Part shown: positions 36,303 to 45,900 of the stretch, piece after piece
Layout of the letters: each line of letters starts with the position of its first letter
Position numbering within the stretch: the stretch's first letter is position 1
NCBI GenBank assembly: GCA_947502925.1
Contig: CANNBS010000005.1
Span: forward strand, 124,001-188,000
Reading direction: 5' to 3'
Length of the DNA stretch: 64,000 nucleotides
Origin: an uncultured Marinicella sp.
GTDB taxonomy: Bacteria > Pseudomonadota > Gammaproteobacteria > Xanthomonadales > Marinicellaceae
The notes under the pieces: generated by a model
What the model saw: the letters and a program-made list of their open reading frames with translations, nothing else
What the model was told of the DNA's origin: nothing
Database searches by the model: none
Made by a program: the position numbers and the translations under genes

Positions 36303-37553
36303 ATGAGGGTTTCAAAATTCTTTGCATTGCTGGGTCCCGGGATTGTCTGGGCGGCGACCAGTATTGGGGTGTCACATATTGTCCAGGCGACGCGCGCTGG
36401 CGCGGACTTTGGTTTTGCTTTGCTGGGCTTTATCCTGTTGGCGCATGTGGTTAAATACCCGTTCTTTTTGTTTGCGCCACAGTACGCCGGTCTGACCGGC
36501 AAAAGCTTGCTGGATGGTTACAAAAACGTAGGACAATGGGCTTTTGTGCTGTTTATGGTGCTGACTTTTATCACCATGTTTTTTATTCAGGCCGGTGTCA
36601 CCATTGTGACCGCGGCCCTGGCGATGAATTTGTTTGGTGATGTGTTATCTTTAGCGCAATGGGCGGCATTGATTTTGGCTGTGGTGTGTGCTGTTTTAAT
36701 CATTGGTCATTACAAAGCCCTGAGTGCAGTATTGAAATGGATGATGTTACTGCTGGCGGTGCTGAGTGTAATCGCCTGGTTTGCGGCGGTGCATCGCTTG
36801 GGCTTCAGCCCATCGGGACAGGCACGGGTAATTTCATTAAGCTCGGCTGCCAGTATTGCGTTTATCGTGGCTTTAATCGGCTGGATGCCGACCTCCATAG
36901 AAATATCGGTGTGGCATTCCATCTGGACCACTTTACGTATTAATAAACCGGGGCGAGATGCAGCTAAGAATGCCTCGATCGATTTTAATGTGGGTTATGC
37001 GGTGAGTTTTATCCTGGCGATTATTTTTATGTGGCTTGGCGCTTTACTTATGTTCGGTCAGGGTCAGGGCTTTGCTCAATCCGCAGCGGATTTTGCCGGG
37101 CAACTGGTTGGTTTATACAGTCAAGCTTTGGGAGACTGGAGCTGGTTAATGATGGCTTTGGTGACTTTTCTGGCCTTGTTTTCCACCACCTTTGCGGTAT
37201 CCGATGGTTTTCCGCAGGTCTGGAAACGGGCTGTGGTACTGAGTCTTCAGCGACCCGGCAAACAGGCCCTCGCCAGTAAAACCTATGTGCTGGCTTTACT
37301 GGTTTTGGCCGTTGGCAGCTGGTGGATTATCCGGGATTTCAGTGCCGATATTAAAAGGCTGCTGGATTTTGTCACCACGGTGTCTTTTGTCAGTGCACCT
37401 GTGTATGCCTGGTTAAACTATAAAGTGATCATGGGGACTGATGTCCCGGACGATCAAAAACCCGGCGGCTGGTTTAAAATTTACACCTTGCTGTGTCTGT
37501 TGCTGCTGACTTTATTTAGTCTGTTCTTTTTGCTGTGGAGATTTGTGTTTTAA
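36303..37553 (+). CDS. Nramp-related transporter lacking canonical metal-binding motifs
   Basis: 416 residues, about 11 TM helices. The start L-L-G-P-G-I-V-W-A-A-T-S-I-G-V-S-H-I-V-Q aligns with TM1 of Nramp proteins, but where these have D-P-G-N this has G-V-S-H (residues 22-25). In TM6, where Nramp has M-P-H, it has M-P-T (about 195). Family membership is supported by G-P-G and the overall helix pattern; manganese/iron transport is not. It could carry another cation or be proton-coupled to something else. Terminated at 37566. Confidence 0.8.
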   Translation: MRVSKFFALLGPGIVWAATSIGVSHIVQATRAGADFGFALLGFILLAHVVKYPFFLFAPQYAGLTGKSLLDGYKNVGQWAFVLFMVLTFITMFFIQAGVTIVTAALAMNLFGDVLSLAQWAALILAVVCAVLIIGHYKALSAVLKWMMLLLAVLSVIAWFAAVHRLGFSPSGQARVISLSSAASIAFIVALIGWMPTSIEISVWHSIWTTLRINKPGRDAAKNASIDFNVGYAVSFILAIIFMWLGALLMFGQGQGFAQSAADFAGQLVGLYSQALGDWSWLMMALVTFLALFSTTFAVSDGFPQVWKRAVVLSLQRPGKQALASKTYVLALLVLAVGSWWIIRDFSADIKRLLDFVTTVSFVSAPVYAWLNYKVIMGTDVPDDQKPGGWFKIYTLLCLLLLTLFSLFFLLWRFVF

Positions 37554-37565
37554 ATAATTAAAAAA

Positions 37566-37594
37566 ACCCTGTGAACGGATATTCATCACAGGGT
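37566..37594. terminator. Terminator-like hairpin between convergent genes
   Basis: ACCCTGTGA-ACGGATATTCA-TCACAGGGT, a perfect 9-bp stem. A run of A precedes it (a T run for the minus strand), so it better serves the minus-strand gene ending at 37619; it may also stop plus-strand transcription. Confidence 0.7.
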
Positions 37595-37618
37595 CTTCAA
37601 CTAAAATTTATTTTAATT

Positions 37619-38296
37619 TTACTGCAGCTGTTTGAGTAGTTTGTCAGCCACTTCTTTTGACGATTGGGGGTTTTGTCCGGTTATTAATAAACCGTCTTCC
37701 ACAGCCAATGGTTGCCAGTCATCGACTTTTTGGTAATCCCCACCCAGTTTTTTTAATTCATCTTCAAGCAAATAAGGCACCACATCTTTTAAACCCACAG
37801 CCGCCTCTTCAGAATTACTAAAGCCGGTGACTTTTTTGCCTTGCACCACAGGATTGCCTTCTGAATCATTCGTTCGTAAAAGTACCGCCGGGGCATGACA
37901 GACACTGGCCACAGGTTTTCCGGCCGCCAAAAATTGTTCGATAAGATGGATTGAGTTGGTGTTATTGTGCAGATCCCATAATGGACCATGACCACCGGGA
38001 TAAAACAAAGCATCAAAATCCGCTTCATGCATATCTGCTAAATGCGCCGTATTGGCCAATGCTTCCTGAGCCTGTGAGTCGTTTTCGAAACGACGTGTGG
38101 CGTCTGTCATGGCATCGGGCTCCCGACTCTTTGGGTCAACCGGAGGCTGCCCGCCTTGTGGTGTAGCCAGAGTAATTTCAACACCGGCGTCTTTAAGCCG
38201 GTAATATGGAGCAGCAAACTCTTCCAGCCAAAAACCGGTTTGTTGGCCGGTGTCACCCAGTTGATCATGTGATGTTAAAACAATCAGAACTTTCAT
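37619..38296 (-). CDS. DJ-1/PfpI (Hsp31-like) type 1 glutamine-amidotransferase-fold protein
   Basis: 225 residues. Nucleophile elbow A-S-V-C-H-A-P with Cys133, and a Glu near residue 25 (F-W-L-E-E-F-A-A-P-Y-Y) that normally contacts it. The Y-P-G-G-H-G-P-L-W-D-L segment and the length match the Hsp31/GATase1-like glyoxalase III/deglycase-type proteins. Likely role is methylglyoxal detoxification or protein-damage control, by family. It stands alone, with 23 bases between its end and the hairpin. Confidence 0.88.
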   Translation of the reverse strand: MKVLIVLTSHDQLGDTGQQTGFWLEEFAAPYYRLKDAGVEITLATPQGGQPPVDPKSREPDAMTDATRRFENDSQAQEALANTAHLADMHEADFDALFYPGGHGPLWDLHNNTNSIHLIEQFLAAGKPVASVCHAPAVLLRTNDSEGNPVVQGKKVTGFSNSEEAAVGLKDVVPYLLEDELKKLGGDYQKVDDWQPLAVEDGLLITGQNPQSSKEVADKLLKQLQ

Positions 38297-38399
38297 AAAA
38301 ACCTCCTGTTAATTATTTAATATCTATATTTAATTTTCTCATATTAAATATAATAATTTCGTCAAATCCAGGTGATTTTCTAATTAAATTAATATCTGA

Positions 38400-39062
38400 T
38401 TAATGACGTTCTGTTAACATCTCCAGTTCAGCTTCGGTATATGTTGTCTCACTATATTTTGGGTTATCCACAATATCCGCGAGGCCTTGCAACGTTTTAA
38501 ACATGGACCTTTTAATCATGGCGTGATTAATTGATTTAAAAGGCAGTTTGGGGTCAATATAGACTTCATAAGTCACCTCGGTTTTGTTTTTAGTGACCGC
38601 TTTTAAAGTCCATGTCATCTCGACATCATGAATGCGCACTGCCTGATCACTTTGTGGTGCGTAATCCGGTCGCGACTGAAATGAAATGGTGAATACCCGT
38701 TCTTTGGGTTCATAGACCACATGGGCTTGTTGATAAAAATCGCGGTGTTTAAACCACAGAGGGGCGTTAATGGTGGTGTGATAAATCCGGGTTTTTACAT
38801 CGATCATCTCGACCATCTTATTTGAAACACAGTTATGCACCCATTCAGGGCAGGCTTTTGTGTCCTGTAAGGCCGCTAAAATAGTATCTGCCGGGTATTC
38901 AATTCGGGTTTTGGCTTTAAACCGTTTTAATTCAAGCCCCGGTTCCTCATGGGAAAAAACCTGAACACCTGATTTTTTTTCAATCAATGACCAATCAGTG
39001 ATCGCATCTGCCACACCAATGAGGCAGATTAACAGCAACGATACGTGTTTATAAAACGGCAT
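38400..39062 (-). CDS. START/SRPBCC lipid-binding-fold exported protein
   Basis: 220 residues from the ATG at 39062; a 19-codon extension exists but precedes the signal peptide M-P-F-Y-K-H-V-S-L-L-L-I-C-L-I-G-V-A-D-A. The body fits the bacterial START-domain pattern: W-S-L-I-E-K-K-S-G-V-Q-V-F, then R-F-K-A-K-T-R-I-E-Y-P-A-D, W-V-H-N-C, I-Y-H-T-T-I-N-A-P-L-W-F-K-H-R-D-F, and T-Y-E-V-Y-I-D-P-K-L-P. Such proteins bind hydrophobic ligands; the ligand here is unknown. It lies 16 bases after a small membrane protein gene on the same strand. Confidence 0.83.
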   Translation of the reverse strand: MPFYKHVSLLLICLIGVADAITDWSLIEKKSGVQVFSHEEPGLELKRFKAKTRIEYPADTILAALQDTKACPEWVHNCVSNKMVEMIDVKTRIYHTTINAPLWFKHRDFYQQAHVVYEPKERVFTISFQSRPDYAPQSDQAVRIHDVEMTWTLKAVTKNKTEVTYEVYIDPKLPFKSINHAMIKRSMFKTLQGLADIVDNPKYSETTYTEAELEMLTERH

Positions 39063-39078
39063 CACTTTAAGAAACGAA

Positions 39079-39354
39079 TTAACTGAATATGCCGGATATA
39101 AAGTCAGCGATGCTTTCAAAAATCACGGCAATCCCTTCAAATACAGCCTCAAAAAGCCCGGTTATGATGTCCATAAAACCTTCACCACTTAACACCACCG
39201 GTGTTACCAGCCCGACGACAGAAGTGGCCATGATACCTAAAGCCACCATTTTCATACCATCCACCAACATATAAATTAAAGAACACAATAAAATACTGGC
39301 ACATAGTGCGTTCAAAGCTTTAATTTTAGGTGGTCGATCTTTTCTCTTTTTCAT
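39079..39354 (-). CDS. Small hypothetical membrane protein
   Basis: 91 residues: basic N-terminus (M-K-K-R-K-D-R-P-P-K-I-K), TM helices at about 15-32 and 35-55, and a hydrophobic, acidic amphipathic C-terminus (F-E-A-V-F-E-G-I-A-V-I-F-E-S-I-A-D-F-I). It precedes the START protein by 16 bases in an apparent two-gene operon. No family recognised. Confidence 0.6.
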   Translation of the reverse strand: MKKRKDRPPKIKALNALCASILLCSLIYMLVDGMKMVALGIMATSVVGLVTPVVLSGEGFMDIITGLFEAVFEGIAVIFESIADFISGIFS

Positions 39355-39577
39355 GTTGTTTAATCACTGATTTGAGCAAACCATTATGCACGCTTAAATA
39401 GTGACGTATTTTTATCCCTAATATAAGTCACTTTCACTTATTTTATGGCTCAAAATTGGCATCTCTTATTAAAAACTTTTGTCATTAATTATCTTTTGGA
39501 GTAATATTTTATACTCGTCTTTTGCATAAGTAAGCAAATGGATTTGATTTTTCACCTTTTACGATAAGACTATACTT

Positions 39578-40027
39578 ATGAAACTGCTCGTTATTACTAT
39601 TGCTTTACTCACCGCCAATACTGTTCTGGCCAAGCAAAAATATTATAAATGGACTGATGAGAACGGTAGTATTCATTACACCATTGAAAAGCCTGACAAC
39701 ACGAACACGGATGAATTAGATGTCAGTACCCGTCAACCGGTTGTGACCAAAAAAGTCCAACAAACAGAACCTGAAGAATCCTCAGAAAAACCTCAGGAAA
39801 AAAGCTATCTGGAACAACACCGTGAGAAAAAACAGAAAGCCAAAAAACTGGCACAAGAAAACCGTGAACGTTGTTTGGACGCCAAACATATCATCAACAG
39901 ATACCAACAACAAGTCCGCATGAGCCGCATTGACCGAGAAACCGGTGAAAAAATCTATTTAGATGACACCAAACGCGCAAGCATCATTAAAAGCGCCCAA
40001 CAAGCTGTGAGAAAGTACTGCCGTTAA
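39578..40027 (+). CDS. DUF4124-domain exported protein
   Basis: 149 residues. Signal peptide ends at V-L-A (about 18). The mature N-terminus K-Y-Y-K-W-T-D-E-N-G-S-I-H-Y-T is the DUF4124 signature. A long charged, lysine/glutamate/glutamine-rich region follows, probably coiled or disordered, with a terminal C-x-R-type ending (V-R-K-Y-C-R). DUF4124 proteins are common in gammaproteobacterial periplasms; function is unknown. Confidence 0.83.
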   Translation: MKLLVITIALLTANTVLAKQKYYKWTDENGSIHYTIEKPDNTNTDELDVSTRQPVVTKKVQQTEPEESSEKPQEKSYLEQHREKKQKAKKLAQENRERCLDAKHIINRYQQQVRMSRIDRETGEKIYLDDTKRASIIKSAQQAVRKYCR

Positions 40028-40417
40028 ATAAGGTGTGTTCTTGGGACTTACGCTTTTCCGCTCCCAGCTCACGCAGTACACCTCCATCCCTGGAGTCGTC
40101 TTTGCTACGCAAAACCGCGTGACTTCATTTACCTAGCCTAACCGGCTCGGCGGGTCGTGCAGCTCAGCAGCACTCCTAAGGTGCCAATGCGAAGCAACGC
40201 ACCGCCATACCGACGCAGATCGGTAACCAGCGTCTTTGAGTGCGAATCTTGAAAAACAAATAAACGGCTTCGTGCCCTCTGTGAAAACCACTGTGACCTT
40301 TGTGGTTATTGTTTGGCTTGGTTGATTTACTTAAGATCCTCGGGTCGGTGCCCGAGGAAGACGTTGGAGAGAACAAAATCTTATGAACTCATTGAGGCAT
40401 TGGTTTACAATAACGCC
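40028..40417. other. Gene-free stretch upstream of ubiA with several stem-loops
   Basis: No credible ORF. It contains TACCGA-CGCAGA-TCGGTA, an ACCACAAAG-type repeat on the minus strand (40268-40307), and CCTCGGG-TCGGTG-CCCGAGG (40338-40357), which has no T tract. This is probably a mix of intergenic repeats and the ubiA leader. Confidence 0.5.
40268..40307 (-). repeat. Second copy of the ACCACAAAG-type intergenic repeat
   Basis: Read on the minus strand: AACCACAAAGGTCACAG then TTTTCACAGAGGGCACGAAG. It matches the copy at 28338-28377 in order and spacing (AACCACAAAG, then TTTTCACA-A/G-AGGGC). Confidence 0.6.
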
Positions 40418-41296
40418 ATGCTTAAACTGATTGAGAAACACTGGCCGCAGGCCTGGCCTTACCTGCGCTTAATGCGCGCGGACCGGCCGATTGGGACGCT
40501 TTTATTATTGTGGCCGGCCTGGTGGGCTTTGTGGGCTGCCGCTGAAGGTATGCCGCCACTTTCTTTGTGGTTGATTTTTACCCTGGGTGTGTTTCTAATG
40601 CGCTCAGCCGGTTGTGTCATAAACGACATTGCTGATCGTAAGTACGACGGTCATGTCAGTCGCACCCGACAGCGGCCTTTGGCCATTAGCGAAGTCTCGG
40701 TGAAGCAGGCCTGGATACTGTTCTTTGTTCTACTTGCCCTTTCCGCTTCACTGCTGTTATTCCTTAATTTACTGACTTTTTATCTAGCGCTGGCAGCGGC
40801 CGTAATCGCCATGACCTATCCGCTGATGAAACGTTATACCTATTTACCGCAGGCTTATTTGGGCGTTGCGTTTTCTTTCCCCATTCCCATGGTCTATGCG
40901 CAAATGACCGGGACGGTGCCAAAAGCAGCCTGGTTATTATTCGTCGCGAATATCCTGTGGACCATCGCCTATGACACCATTTATGCCATGGTCGATCGCA
41001 AAGATGACTTAAAAATCGGCATTAAATCCACCGCCATTCTGTTCGGTGATTTAGACCGGGTAATTATCGGCATCATTCAATTATTCACGGTGTTCGCCTT
41101 TTACCTGTTCGGCCAACAAACCGACATGGGCGGTCTTTATTATCTGGCGGTCATCGTCATTATCTGGCTGTTTGCTTATCAACAATTGTTGATTGTTAAC
41201 CGCAATGAAGACAAATGCTTTAAAGCCTTTTTGCACAATAACTGGGTGGGCATGGCCTTATTTGTGGGAATATTTACGGATTATTTAATAAAATAG
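40418..41296 (+). CDS. ubiA: 4-hydroxybenzoate polyprenyltransferase UbiA
   Basis: 292 residues from the ATG at 40418, which aligns with the E. coli start; a 35-codon upstream extension is spurious. TM-rich. First Asp-rich motif N-D-I-A-D-R-K-Y-D and second D-T-I-Y-A-M-V-D-R-K-D-D, both needed for magnesium-diphosphate binding. L-M-R-A-D-R-P-I-G-T-L-L-L-L-W-P is the typical N-terminal signature. It attaches the polyprenyl tail to 4-hydroxybenzoate in ubiquinone biosynthesis. No ubiC neighbour. Confidence 0.96.
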   Translation: MLKLIEKHWPQAWPYLRLMRADRPIGTLLLLWPAWWALWAAAEGMPPLSLWLIFTLGVFLMRSAGCVINDIADRKYDGHVSRTRQRPLAISEVSVKQAWILFFVLLALSASLLLFLNLLTFYLALAAAVIAMTYPLMKRYTYLPQAYLGVAFSFPIPMVYAQMTGTVPKAAWLLFVANILWTIAYDTIYAMVDRKDDLKIGIKSTAILFGDLDRVIIGIIQLFTVFAFYLFGQQTDMGGLYYLAVIVIIWLFAYQQLLIVNRNEDKCFKAFLHNNWVGMALFVGIFTDYLIK

Positions 41297-41363
41297 TTAA
41301 TTAGGTATTACAAAATAAATAATTAATTTAGTATAAAATACTTAAAAAGTTGGAGATTATTAT

Positions 41364-42206
41364 ATGAATTATAAATGGCTGGTTCTGGTTCTTTTCTTTG
41401 TATGCTTTAATATTCAAGCAGAAACACTCTATTCGGGCACCATCGTCCCTGTCAGATTAATGAATAACGTCAATGCAGATATGGATATGACAGGTGAAAC
41501 TGTATTCTTTGATGTCACTGAAAACATAATTGTCAACGGCAAAGTTCTCATCCCAAAAGGTCAAATTGTTCGGGGTTTTATTGATGAAGCCATTGGCCGT
41601 AAAAGTTTAGGTAAAGGTGGCAAACTAACTTTAAAGCCGCGTAGTTTAACACTGAATAGTGGCATGGTGATACGTTTTGAAAAAACGCCGTTAAGTTACG
41701 AAGGCCGTAAGAGAACAGGAGCAACTGTAGCTCATGTTGTTATGTGGGGGCCACTGGGCTTATTTGCTAAAGGGCGCGCCGCATTTATGTTTCGAGATAC
41801 TGAATTTGACCTTGTCGTAGATAAGGATTATGAAATACCTGAATATAAGCAAAATAATTTAGAACACATTGACTACAAACCGTTAACTGCGAGATTTGAA
41901 AAATACAAAAAGAAGATTAATTACAGAAAAGGGAAAATTGGAAAAAACTTTAAACTGATTGTAGAGGAACCCGAAAACTTCAGTATCAATGATTTTAAAA
42001 TTATTGGTGTTGATGGTATGAAATTACCAGAACCAATATTTCCCATCAACATTGAAAAGAATAAAAAAAATAATCCAGGAATGGTGTTGGTATTTGCTTT
42101 CGAAGATATTCTTAAATATGCGGTTCCCAATATAACAACCTTCACCTTTATAGTTGGCGACTATAAAGGTACAGCCACTTTAAAGACTGATTGGAAGCTC
42201 AAGTAA
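41364..42206 (+). CDS. Exported hypothetical protein
   Basis: 280 residues; the RBS GGAG sits 11 bases before the ATG. Signal peptide ends N-I-Q-A (about 19). The mature N-terminal part is a beta-rich segment with V-P-V-R-L-M-N-N-V-N-A-D and V-L-I-P-K-G-Q-I-V-R-G-F-I-D-E-A, a pattern seen in periplasmic proteins with a 'G-x-L-I-P-x-G' turn such as conjugation TrbI-like C-terminal domains. The similarity is only suggestive. The C-terminal third is lysine/asparagine-rich and AT-rich. No function assigned. Confidence 0.65.
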   Translation: MNYKWLVLVLFFVCFNIQAETLYSGTIVPVRLMNNVNADMDMTGETVFFDVTENIIVNGKVLIPKGQIVRGFIDEAIGRKSLGKGGKLTLKPRSLTLNSGMVIRFEKTPLSYEGRKRTGATVAHVVMWGPLGLFAKGRAAFMFRDTEFDLVVDKDYEIPEYKQNNLEHIDYKPLTARFEKYKKKINYRKGKIGKNFKLIVEEPENFSINDFKIIGVDGMKLPEPIFPINIEKNKKNNPGMVLVFAFEDILKYAVPNITTFTFIVGDYKGTATLKTDWKLK

Positions 42207-42255
42207 ATTAAATGGCATAAAATTATTATTTGTTAGACATTTTAAGTGAATTCCT

Positions 42256-42285
42256 CTTGAAACAATCCGTTTCAAACCTATATAT
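42256..42285 (+). promoter_or_regulatory. Sigma-32 (RpoH) promoter of the small heat-shock gene
   Basis: CTTGAAA (42256-42262) is the exact sigma-32 -35 consensus; after 14 bases comes CCTATATAT (42277-42285), close to CCCCATNT. Predicted start is near 42291, giving a leader of about 98 bases. Confidence 0.75.
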
Positions 42286-42292
42286 GCTTTGA

Positions 42293-42388
42293 GTTCGGTG
42301 GCCGAGGTCGGCACCGAACCGTTTAACCCGACTTGGCCAATAGGCAAGTCACTTTTTAAATAACGTATTGCTTATAGGAGAATATGCT
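42293..42388 (+). promoter_or_regulatory. ROSE-like RNA thermometer leader
   Basis: Successive stem-loops: GTTCGGT-G-GCCGA-GG-TCGGC-ACCGAAC (42293-42319, one bulged G), and GACTTGGCC-AATA-GGCAAGTC (42330-42350, one bulge). A final weak hairpin pairs TTGCT with AGGA around TTGCTTATAGGAG (42369-42380), so the Shine-Dalgarno is masked. The U-U-G-C-U/A-G-G-A pairing and multi-hairpin layout match ROSE elements of ibp-type genes. Confidence 0.65.
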
Positions 42389-42874
42389 ATGAATTTTGAT
42401 TTAACCCCTTTATTCCGTACTTCAATCGGTTTTGACCGTATGGCGCAACTTTTGGATCAGGCTAATCGCATTGACCAGACCCCAAGTTATCCGCCATACA
42501 ACATTGAGCACCTGGATGAAAATAACTATCGCATTACATTGGCGCTGGCCGGTTTTAGCGAGCAGGATTTAGACATTACTTCAGAACAAAACACCCTGAC
42601 TGTCAGCGGTAAGATTGAGACTGAAGAAGATGAGAAGAATAAAAACTTCATCCATCGTGGTATCGCCACACGGGCGTTTGAGCGTCGCTTCCAGCTGGCT
42701 GACCATGTTCGCGTGAAAGGCGCCAGCATGGACAATGGCTTATTGCACATTGAACTTGAGCGCGAAATTCCTGAAGCGATGAAACCACGTACCATTGAAA
42801 TCACCAATGGCCGTGGACGTCAAACCATTGAACAAAAACCCGAAGCGGTGAAAGACGAAAAAAACGTCGCCTAA
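42389..42874 (+). CDS. ibpA: Small heat-shock protein, IbpA/Hsp20 family
   Basis: 161 residues from the ATG at 42389 with AGGAG nine bases upstream; an in-frame GTG/TTG seven codons earlier overlaps the RBS and is rejected. N-terminus N-F-D-L-T-P-L-F-R-T-S-I-G-F-D-R matches IbpA. The alpha-crystallin domain spans about 35-130 (Y-P-P-Y-N-I-E...A-L-A-G-F...E-R-R-F-Q-L-A...G-L-L-H-I-E-L), and the I-x-I-like tail follows (T-I-E-I-T-N-G). An extra lysine/glutamate-rich tail of about 20 residues ends the protein. It is a holdase for aggregating proteins. Confidence 0.94.
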   Translation: MNFDLTPLFRTSIGFDRMAQLLDQANRIDQTPSYPPYNIEHLDENNYRITLALAGFSEQDLDITSEQNTLTVSGKIETEEDEKNKNFIHRGIATRAFERRFQLADHVRVKGASMDNGLLHIELEREIPEAMKPRTIEITNGRGRQTIEQKPEAVKDEKNVA

Positions 42875-42898
42875 ACGCATACGGATTTTAACCAATAA

Positions 42899-42928
42899 AA
42901 AGCCCGGGATTTGTCCCGGGCTTTTTTG
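42899..42928. terminator. Strong bidirectional terminator
   Basis: AAAAAGCCCGGGAT-TTG-TCCCGGGCTTTTTT: a perfect GC-rich stem flanked by A and T runs, between the convergent ibpA and subtilisin genes. Confidence 0.93.
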
Positions 42929-42970
42929 TGTCGTTAATAAACCCCGACAGTAAGAGGTCTAATACAAAGC

Positions 42971-45900
42971 CTATTCGCAGGCCTGTCGATCAAAACCATC
43001 TAAGAACAGATAATCATGGACATGGATGGTGACAGTATGCTGATCGCTGGTGTCAGAACCACCGTTAGCCGTACCACCGTCATCTTGCATCATGATGATG
43101 ACCTCGGCCTCACCGGACTGACCGGTGAACTGATAACTCATTTGACCGCTGTTATCAACATCCACAGATGACAGTATGCCATGCGGATCTGTGTCAATCA
43201 CCACCAGCATATCCTGCACTTGCTGGCTATTATTCTCATCAGCGCTACCCATGTCTATCTGACAAACTACAGTTTGTGACGATGGACTGGCGATTGAATC
43301 CAAAGGTATGTTTACAGAATCGTTGGTCGTTATGCTTGGCTGATCATTGACACAATCGACTGTTACATTGACCGTGGCCGTGGAACCACCATTTAAGGTG
43401 TAGGTAAACGCATCGGCACCACAATAATCGGCATTGGGCGTATAATCAATGTCATTGCCATTGATCACAGCTTGACCTTGAGATGCTGTACCGACGCCGA
43501 TTATATTCATTGCACCACCATCTGGATCAGTATCATTATTTAAGACAGAAATACTGTGATTAACAGCATCTTCCGGAAGATTAACCGCGTCATCAACTGC
43601 TGCCGGCAAATCATCCACGCAAGTCACCGATACTGACACAGTGGCTGACGAACCACCATTGAGAGAATAGGTAAATGTATCCGTGCCACAAAAATTTACA
43701 TTGGGCGTATAGTCAATATTATTTCCATTGATCACAGCCGAGCCATTACCCGCTGTACCAACGTTACTGATAGACATTGGCCCACCATCGATATCGGTAT
43801 CATTGTCCAGTACAGCGATGGCATTCGTTGATGAATCTTCAAGAATTAACGCCGCATCATCAACAGCAACCGGGGCATCATCCACACAATTAACAGTAAC
43901 ATTTACCGTGGCCATGGAGCCGCCATTTAAGGTGTAGGTAAATAAATCAGCACCGCAATAATCAGCGTTCGGTTCATAGGTCAATTGGCTGGTTTGGTTC
44001 ACAACTGTTCCATGGCTTCCCGGGGTGACTGTCAGAATATCTTTTTGACCACCATCCGGATCGGTGTCATTGGCCAGAACATCGAATACAGTCGCGGGAT
44101 CATCTTCGGTGACGGTGGCATTATCATCCACAGCGGTTGGATCAACATTAGCCGCCTGACAATGATTACCGGTATCGGCAAAAGATTCAAACTCAAGCCC
44201 CCAACCGGTTAAAGTACCACTAACCCATTGATCAATATCATAAACCGTTAAGGTCCAGGTTCCATCAGCATTCTCACCATCAAAGGCACTTAAGGGATTG
44301 CTGGGCTGATAGGTACCGCCATCGGTGGGTGAACAGGGCCAGCTACCGGGTGTGGCTTCATCATCAAAGTTCAAATCAAAGTCATCTGTACTGCCACAAC
44401 TGGAGGTCATAATTTTGACCGTTGTGCCTTGCGGTGACGTCAGTTCAATTTCGACATCCTCCATCCAACCGTGAGTACCGGTTAGATTCAAGACATTGAC
44501 ATCACTCAAGACACCGACACCACTGACCGTCAGTGTTGAGGTGTTACTTGAATTATCAATGATATCTTTGGGCACATCAGAGCTTGGAAGCTCACCGGTG
44601 TTTTGACCGGTACCGGTGTAAAAACGGCGGGATACAGAAGAACTGCCACTGCCGCAAATATTACTCGGCGTGACGCGCCAGTAATAACAGGTTTCTGGGT
44701 TTAAAGGCCCGGTGGAGACTTCAGTGATGCCATTTGTTGTGTTCTCGGAAAAATCAACACTGCCAAAAGCAGGATCATCGTCCACCTCAATCAAAAAGTC
44801 CGTACCAAAATTAGAACTCCAGTTTAAGGTCGGTGTAAAACTTCCCGCATAACTATCATCTGCCGGACTGTTAAGTGACGGCATGGCCGGCGAATTTAAC
44901 ACCGATAAGCTCAGTGCCTCATCATCGGTTTCGCTGCTGTTAACACTGTCCGTAGCGGTGGCTGTCAGGTTATATTGACCCGCGGTAACAGCGGCGATGT
45001 TTGATACCGTTAAATTCGTGGTATCCGCCGGACTCACCACCGGATTGACCGAATAATTACAGGTCGCACCAGCGGGGCAACCACTGACCGTCATATCAGT
45101 GGAACCGGTAAAATCAGTTAAATTTAAAACAAAATCAACAGACGACTGGTTACTGCAAACTGCCAAATCCGAATCATCGGCCACTAACTGAGGCCCCACA
45201 TTAACCGCTGCGATTGCAGCCGCAGCATCCAGAAGTCCGTCACCGCAATTGGCTGTATTACAATTTGATCCCGCCGGGAAACTTCGTGCCGATGCTTTGA
45301 TGGCTGTTTCAACTTCAGCAGGCGTGAGCGCCGGATTAACACTGTACATAAGTGCTGCCACACCGGCCACATGGGGTGCTGCCATAGAAGTGCCCTGGTA
45401 ATAGACGTAATTATCATTCCCAGGTGTGGTAGCACCTGAGTTTAGTGTAGATAGCACCCCATCGGCACCACCATTGACGGTGACATCACCACCGGGTGCG
45501 GCTATGTCAATCAAAGCACCGTAATTTGAATAATAAGCCCGATCGGCATTACGATCGGTGGCGGCCACAGAAATCACATTATCACAATTGCCCGGACTAA
45601 AACCCGAGACGTCGGAATTTGAATTACCTGCGGCAATCACCACCACAGAACCATTGGCTACAGCGGTATTTATCGCATTTTGAGAGGTATTATCACAAGC
45701 ACCCTGACCACCTAAACTGAGATTCAGAACTTGTGCCGGATTGGCATTGTTTGGGACACCTGATACAGCACCACCGGACGCCCAGACCATGGCATCAGCG
45801 ATATCAGAAGTAAAACCACCACATTTACCCAACACCCGCACCGGTACAACCTGGGCATTAAAAGCAATACCGGCGACACCCTGGTTATTATTGGTGACAG

